This document shows, piece by piece, positions 40,825 to 42,999 of a stretch of 42,999 bases of DNA. Location: positions 1 to 42,999 of the forward strand of contig JAEINR010000053.1 in assembly GCA_016342325.1 (NCBI GenBank), read 5' to 3'. Each line of letters opens with the position of its first letter. Positions within the stretch are counted from its first letter, which is position 1. The notes beneath the pieces are model-generated. The model made no database searches and was not told the DNA's origin. It saw only the letters and a program-made list of their open reading frames with translations. Position numbers and translations under genes: made by a program. Origin of the DNA: Desulfobacterium sp. Lineage in GTDB: Bacteria > Desulfobacterota > Desulfobacteria > Desulfobacterales > Desulfobacteraceae.

Positions 40825-41890
40825 TTTTTAATACAAACGCATTTTTCCGGCTGAACCGCACCTTGATCTGTTCGCCCTCTTGGAGCTTTGGAACTGAACC
40901 ATCGTTATTGAGTCGCATGGTAAACAATTGGTCCTGTTCGGTTGTGAGCGTTACCACGGCATAGGCCCCTTCAAAACTGATGGTCTTTGTCCGACAGGCC
41001 AAGACGTTTTCTGCAGTGGATTCTTCTGCTAAAAATACGGTCTCGGGCCGGATAAAAATAGTGGCGGTTTCTCCTTTTGTAATGTGCTGGGGATTTTTAC
41101 AAAAAAAGGATCCCCATGCTGTCTTAAGAAGTGCATAGTCACCATCAATACGGATGATATCACCCTGAATAATATTGGTCTCACCGACAAAGGATGCCAC
41201 AAAAGCGGTTTTTGGAGTGTTGTAAATAACATCGGGTTCTGCCACCTGTTCCACCTTGCCAATGGACATTACCCCTACACGATCAGACATGGTCAAGGCT
41301 TCGGTCTGATCATGGGTGATATAAATAAACGTGACATCGGTGCGACGTTGAATATTTCGCAACTCAGCCCGCATATGGTTCCTAAGTCTTAAATCCAGTG
41401 CGGACAATGGTTCGTCAAGCAATAAAACGGCAGGGTTCACTGCCAGAGCACGGGCTATGGCCACGCGCTGTTTTTGTCCGCCGGACAGTTCGCTGACCAT
41501 TCTACCGCCGGTTCCATAAAGATCCACAAGCTCAATGAGTTCTTCCACTTTTTTTGTTCGTTTCGCTTTTGACACGTGGCGCACTTCCAGGCCGAATCCG
41601 ATATTTTCTTCCACTGTCATCAGGGGGAAAAGCGCCAGGTTCTGGAATATCATGGCGGTTGGACGATTGTTCGATCCAATCCCGCGCATGTCTTTGCCGC
41701 CGATCTTTATTTGTCCTTCACTGGGATCCATAAAGCCTGAAATCAGACGCAGCAATGTGGTTTTACCGCAACCGGACGGTCCTAAAAAACTGAAGAACTC
41801 CCCGGCCTGGATATGTACATTTATATCACGAGCTGCGTAAACCTCTCCGAAACGCATGCTGACATCCAATAATTCAACATCTTGCCCCAT
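40802..41890 (-). CDS. potA: Pot-type ABC transporter ATP-binding protein
   Basis: About 362 aa. Walker A GPSGCGKTT, Q-loop AMIFQNLALFPLMTVEENI, signature LSGGQKQRVAIARAL, Walker B AVLLLDEPLSALD and switch ITHDQTEAL are all intact. The C-terminal part contains a TOBE-type domain (VGETNIIQGDIIRIDGD; TIFIRPETVFLA). ATG 41890 is preferred because AAGGGA lies 8 nt before it; the frame is open to ATG 41908, which has no Shine-Dalgarno. It energises the two permeases encoded next. Confidence 0.94.
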   Translation of the reverse strand: MGQDVELLDVSMRFGEVYAARDINVHIQAGEFFSFLGPSGCGKTTLLRLISGFMDPSEGQIKIGGKDMRGIGSNNRPTAMIFQNLALFPLMTVEENIGFGLEVRHVSKAKRTKKVEELIELVDLYGTGGRMVSELSGGQKQRVAIARALAVNPAVLLLDEPLSALDLRLRNHMRAELRNIQRRTDVTFIYITHDQTEALTMSDRVGVMSIGKVEQVAEPDVIYNTPKTAFVASFVGETNIIQGDIIRIDGDYALLKTAWGSFFCKNPQHITKGETATIFIRPETVFLAEESTAENVLACRTKTISFEGAYAVVTLTTEQDQLFTMRLNNDGSVPKLQEGEQIKVRFSRKNAFVLKNGGTPIA

Positions 41891-42027
41891 CCTATCATTC
41901 CCTTGCATGTATATAATTTTGAGATAATCGTCTCTTTGCGATCATCTTTTTTGTTTGGCGATAAAAAGGCCACAGGCCCTGTTACAGGAAACCTTAAGGA
42001 ACAGGGCACGGGCCATTTTCCCTTGAT

Positions 42028-42999
42028 TTAGGCGGCCTGAAATTTATCTCTGTATTCAGTACGCACCGGAACAAACCAGGGTTTTTCATTGGGATACCAC
42101 CACAGATTATCAAGGGCATTGCCTGGATAGGCGTCCTTAAAACTCTGTTTTGTTTTTTCATCCAGCAGATCGTCAACCCCTTTTACAACGCTGTTGTAAC
42201 CGGTTGTTTTTGCCACGATCGCTCCGGCTTCGGGTGTATAGGCCCAGTTGAGGAAGGCATAGGCCTGTTCCAAGTTCTCGGCATTTTTGACAATACTCAT
42301 GGAATCAACCCATGTCATGGCCCCTTCCTTTGGCGCCATGAACGTCACGGGTTTTCCTTCCTTTTTCATGGTCAGAATAGGACCGTCCCAGGTCTGGCCA
42401 ATCAAGCAGCCATTTTGCAAAAATGCCAGTTGGTGATCCTGGGCATTATTCCAAAACATCTTGATATTCTTTTTCTTGAGGATTAAGAATTTAAGAATTT
42501 CATCATATATTTTACGCATTTGTGCTTCACTTTTATACGTATCATACATCCTATTGGAGGGAACCTGGCCGGTTGCATCCAAGTATAATCCGGCACCAAT
42601 AAATACCGAATGCGGTCGACAGGTCACTTTTTGATTAAACTCAGGTTCCCACATGGTTCCATAGGATAGGTCACCATATTTATAATCGAGTTTATCAGTG
42701 TTAAAGGTAATCGCCTCTGTGCCCCAATCATAGGGCAGGCCGACACGTTTGCCATTGATAACACCCCCTTGTTTTCCGGATGATTCATAGAAGGAGGGTT
42801 CAAGGTTTTTCAAGTTTGGAATTTTGTTTTCGTCAATGGTCTTGTACAACTCAAATTCCATGTGCAGTGCGATTTCGGTTATGGAGGGCTGGGCAATGTC
42901 GAAACCCTTGGCACGGGCAGCACGCAATTTCAGAGCTCCTGACATCTGATAATTTGAAATGCAATTTATGCCGCCCGAAATACCAGGCGAAGGTCCGTT
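42028..42999 (-). CDS. Extracellular solute-binding protein, family 1/PotD-like, N-terminus outside window
   Basis: The frame is open to the window edge, so at least 323 residues are present; the signal peptide and first lobe start lie beyond 42999. An internal ATG at 42945 is not the true start. Segments SGALKLRAARAKGFDIAQPS, KIPNLKNLEPSFYESSG, VGLPYDWGTEAITFNTDKL, GQTWDGPILTMKKEGKPVTFMAPKEGAMTWVDSM and LEQAYAFLNWAYTPEAGA follow the spermidine/putrescine-binding protein pattern. It is the first visible gene of the four-gene transport operon and captures the substrate in the periplasm. Specificity is not deducible. Confidence 0.9.
   Translation of the reverse strand, partial: NGPSPGISGGINCISNYQMSGALKLRAARAKGFDIAQPSITEIALHMEFELYKTIDENKIPNLKNLEPSFYESSGKQGGVINGKRVGLPYDWGTEAITFNTDKLDYKYGDLSYGTMWEPEFNQKVTCRPHSVFIGAGLYLDATGQVPSNRMYDTYKSEAQMRKIYDEILKFLILKKKNIKMFWNNAQDHQLAFLQNGCLIGQTWDGPILTMKKEGKPVTFMAPKEGAMTWVDSMSIVKNAENLEQAYAFLNWAYTPEAGAIVAKTTGYNSVVKGVDDLLDEKTKQSFKDAYPGNALDNLWWYPNEKPWFVPVRTEYRDKFQAA

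Noticed and set aside
1-42999. tRNA, rRNA, insertion sequences, prophage or integron
   Set aside because: Scanning by eye found no cloverleaf with conserved TTCGANNC arms, no transposase or integrase motifs and no ribosomal RNA signatures.

Overview
The window looks like chromosome from an anaerobic, sulfate-reducer-like deltaproteobacterium (Desulfobacterales-type Desulfobacterota). The inference rests on gene content: hydroxylamine reductase (hcp) with a Crp/Fnr regulator, indolepyruvate:ferredoxin oxidoreductase, several small ferredoxins, rubredoxin, a rubrerythrin-like protein, a triheme cytochrome c, cytochrome bd oxidase, and small proteins resembling the Desulfovibrio DVU0298 and DVU0772 families. 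The genus cannot be fixed from the sequence. No rRNA, tRNA, CRISPR array, IS element or prophage was seen.

Layout. 1-3.4 kb: two tandem sCache-type chemoreceptors, a recent duplication. 3.7-5.2 kb: triheme cytochrome c and a SAM methyltransferase. 5.3-8.0 kb: a polar amino-acid ABC operon (two permeases and a binding protein, no ATPase) behind a promoter containing a palindromic operator. 8.2-11.7 kb: an overlapping operon of an SRPBCC-SDR fusion, a polytopic membrane protein and a DHH phosphoesterase. 11.9-16.5 kb: a DVU0772-like protein, iorA-iorB, a small protein, a rubrerythrin-like protein and a DUF2156 protein. 16.6-19.6 kb: an oxygen-defence block on the minus strand (cydA, cydB, a DUF2892 membrane protein, rubredoxin). 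20.0-23.5 kb: a small protein, ferredoxin and DVU0298-like operon, then proC, a TIGR02757 protein and sfsA. 23.8-26.8 kb: a PhnD-like binding protein paired with a chemoreceptor. 26.9-33.1 kb: a nitrosative-stress region with a Crp/Fnr regulator, ferredoxin, two copies of an Fe-S protein, an HD-domain protein and hcp. 33.2-38.5 kb: a hybrid histidine kinase, a periplasmic binding protein and a patatin-like protein. 39.1-43.0 kb: a Pot-type ABC transporter whose binding protein runs off the window.

How it fits together. Two promoters on the minus strand, before hcp and before one Fe-S protein copy, are homologous from an FNR-type palindrome through the -10 box and leader. In both, the palindrome is centred 41.5 bp from the inferred transcription start, so the Crp/Fnr protein encoded between MCP3 and the Fe-S genes is the obvious candidate activator. 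Duplicated Fe-S genes and leftover 3' ends of the regulator gene show this locus was rearranged. Candidate sigma-54 promoters precede several operons.

The most unusual non-coding signal is a dispersed intergenic repeat of about 75 bp, with five diverged copies between 14.2 and 31.3 kb. Separate 42-43 bp tandem repeats sit at the 3' ends of cydB and of the amino-acid permease gene. Unusual proteins include a patatin homologue with Cys and Glu where Ser and Asp are expected, and an IorA whose two C-terminal Fe-S motifs each lack the second cysteine.
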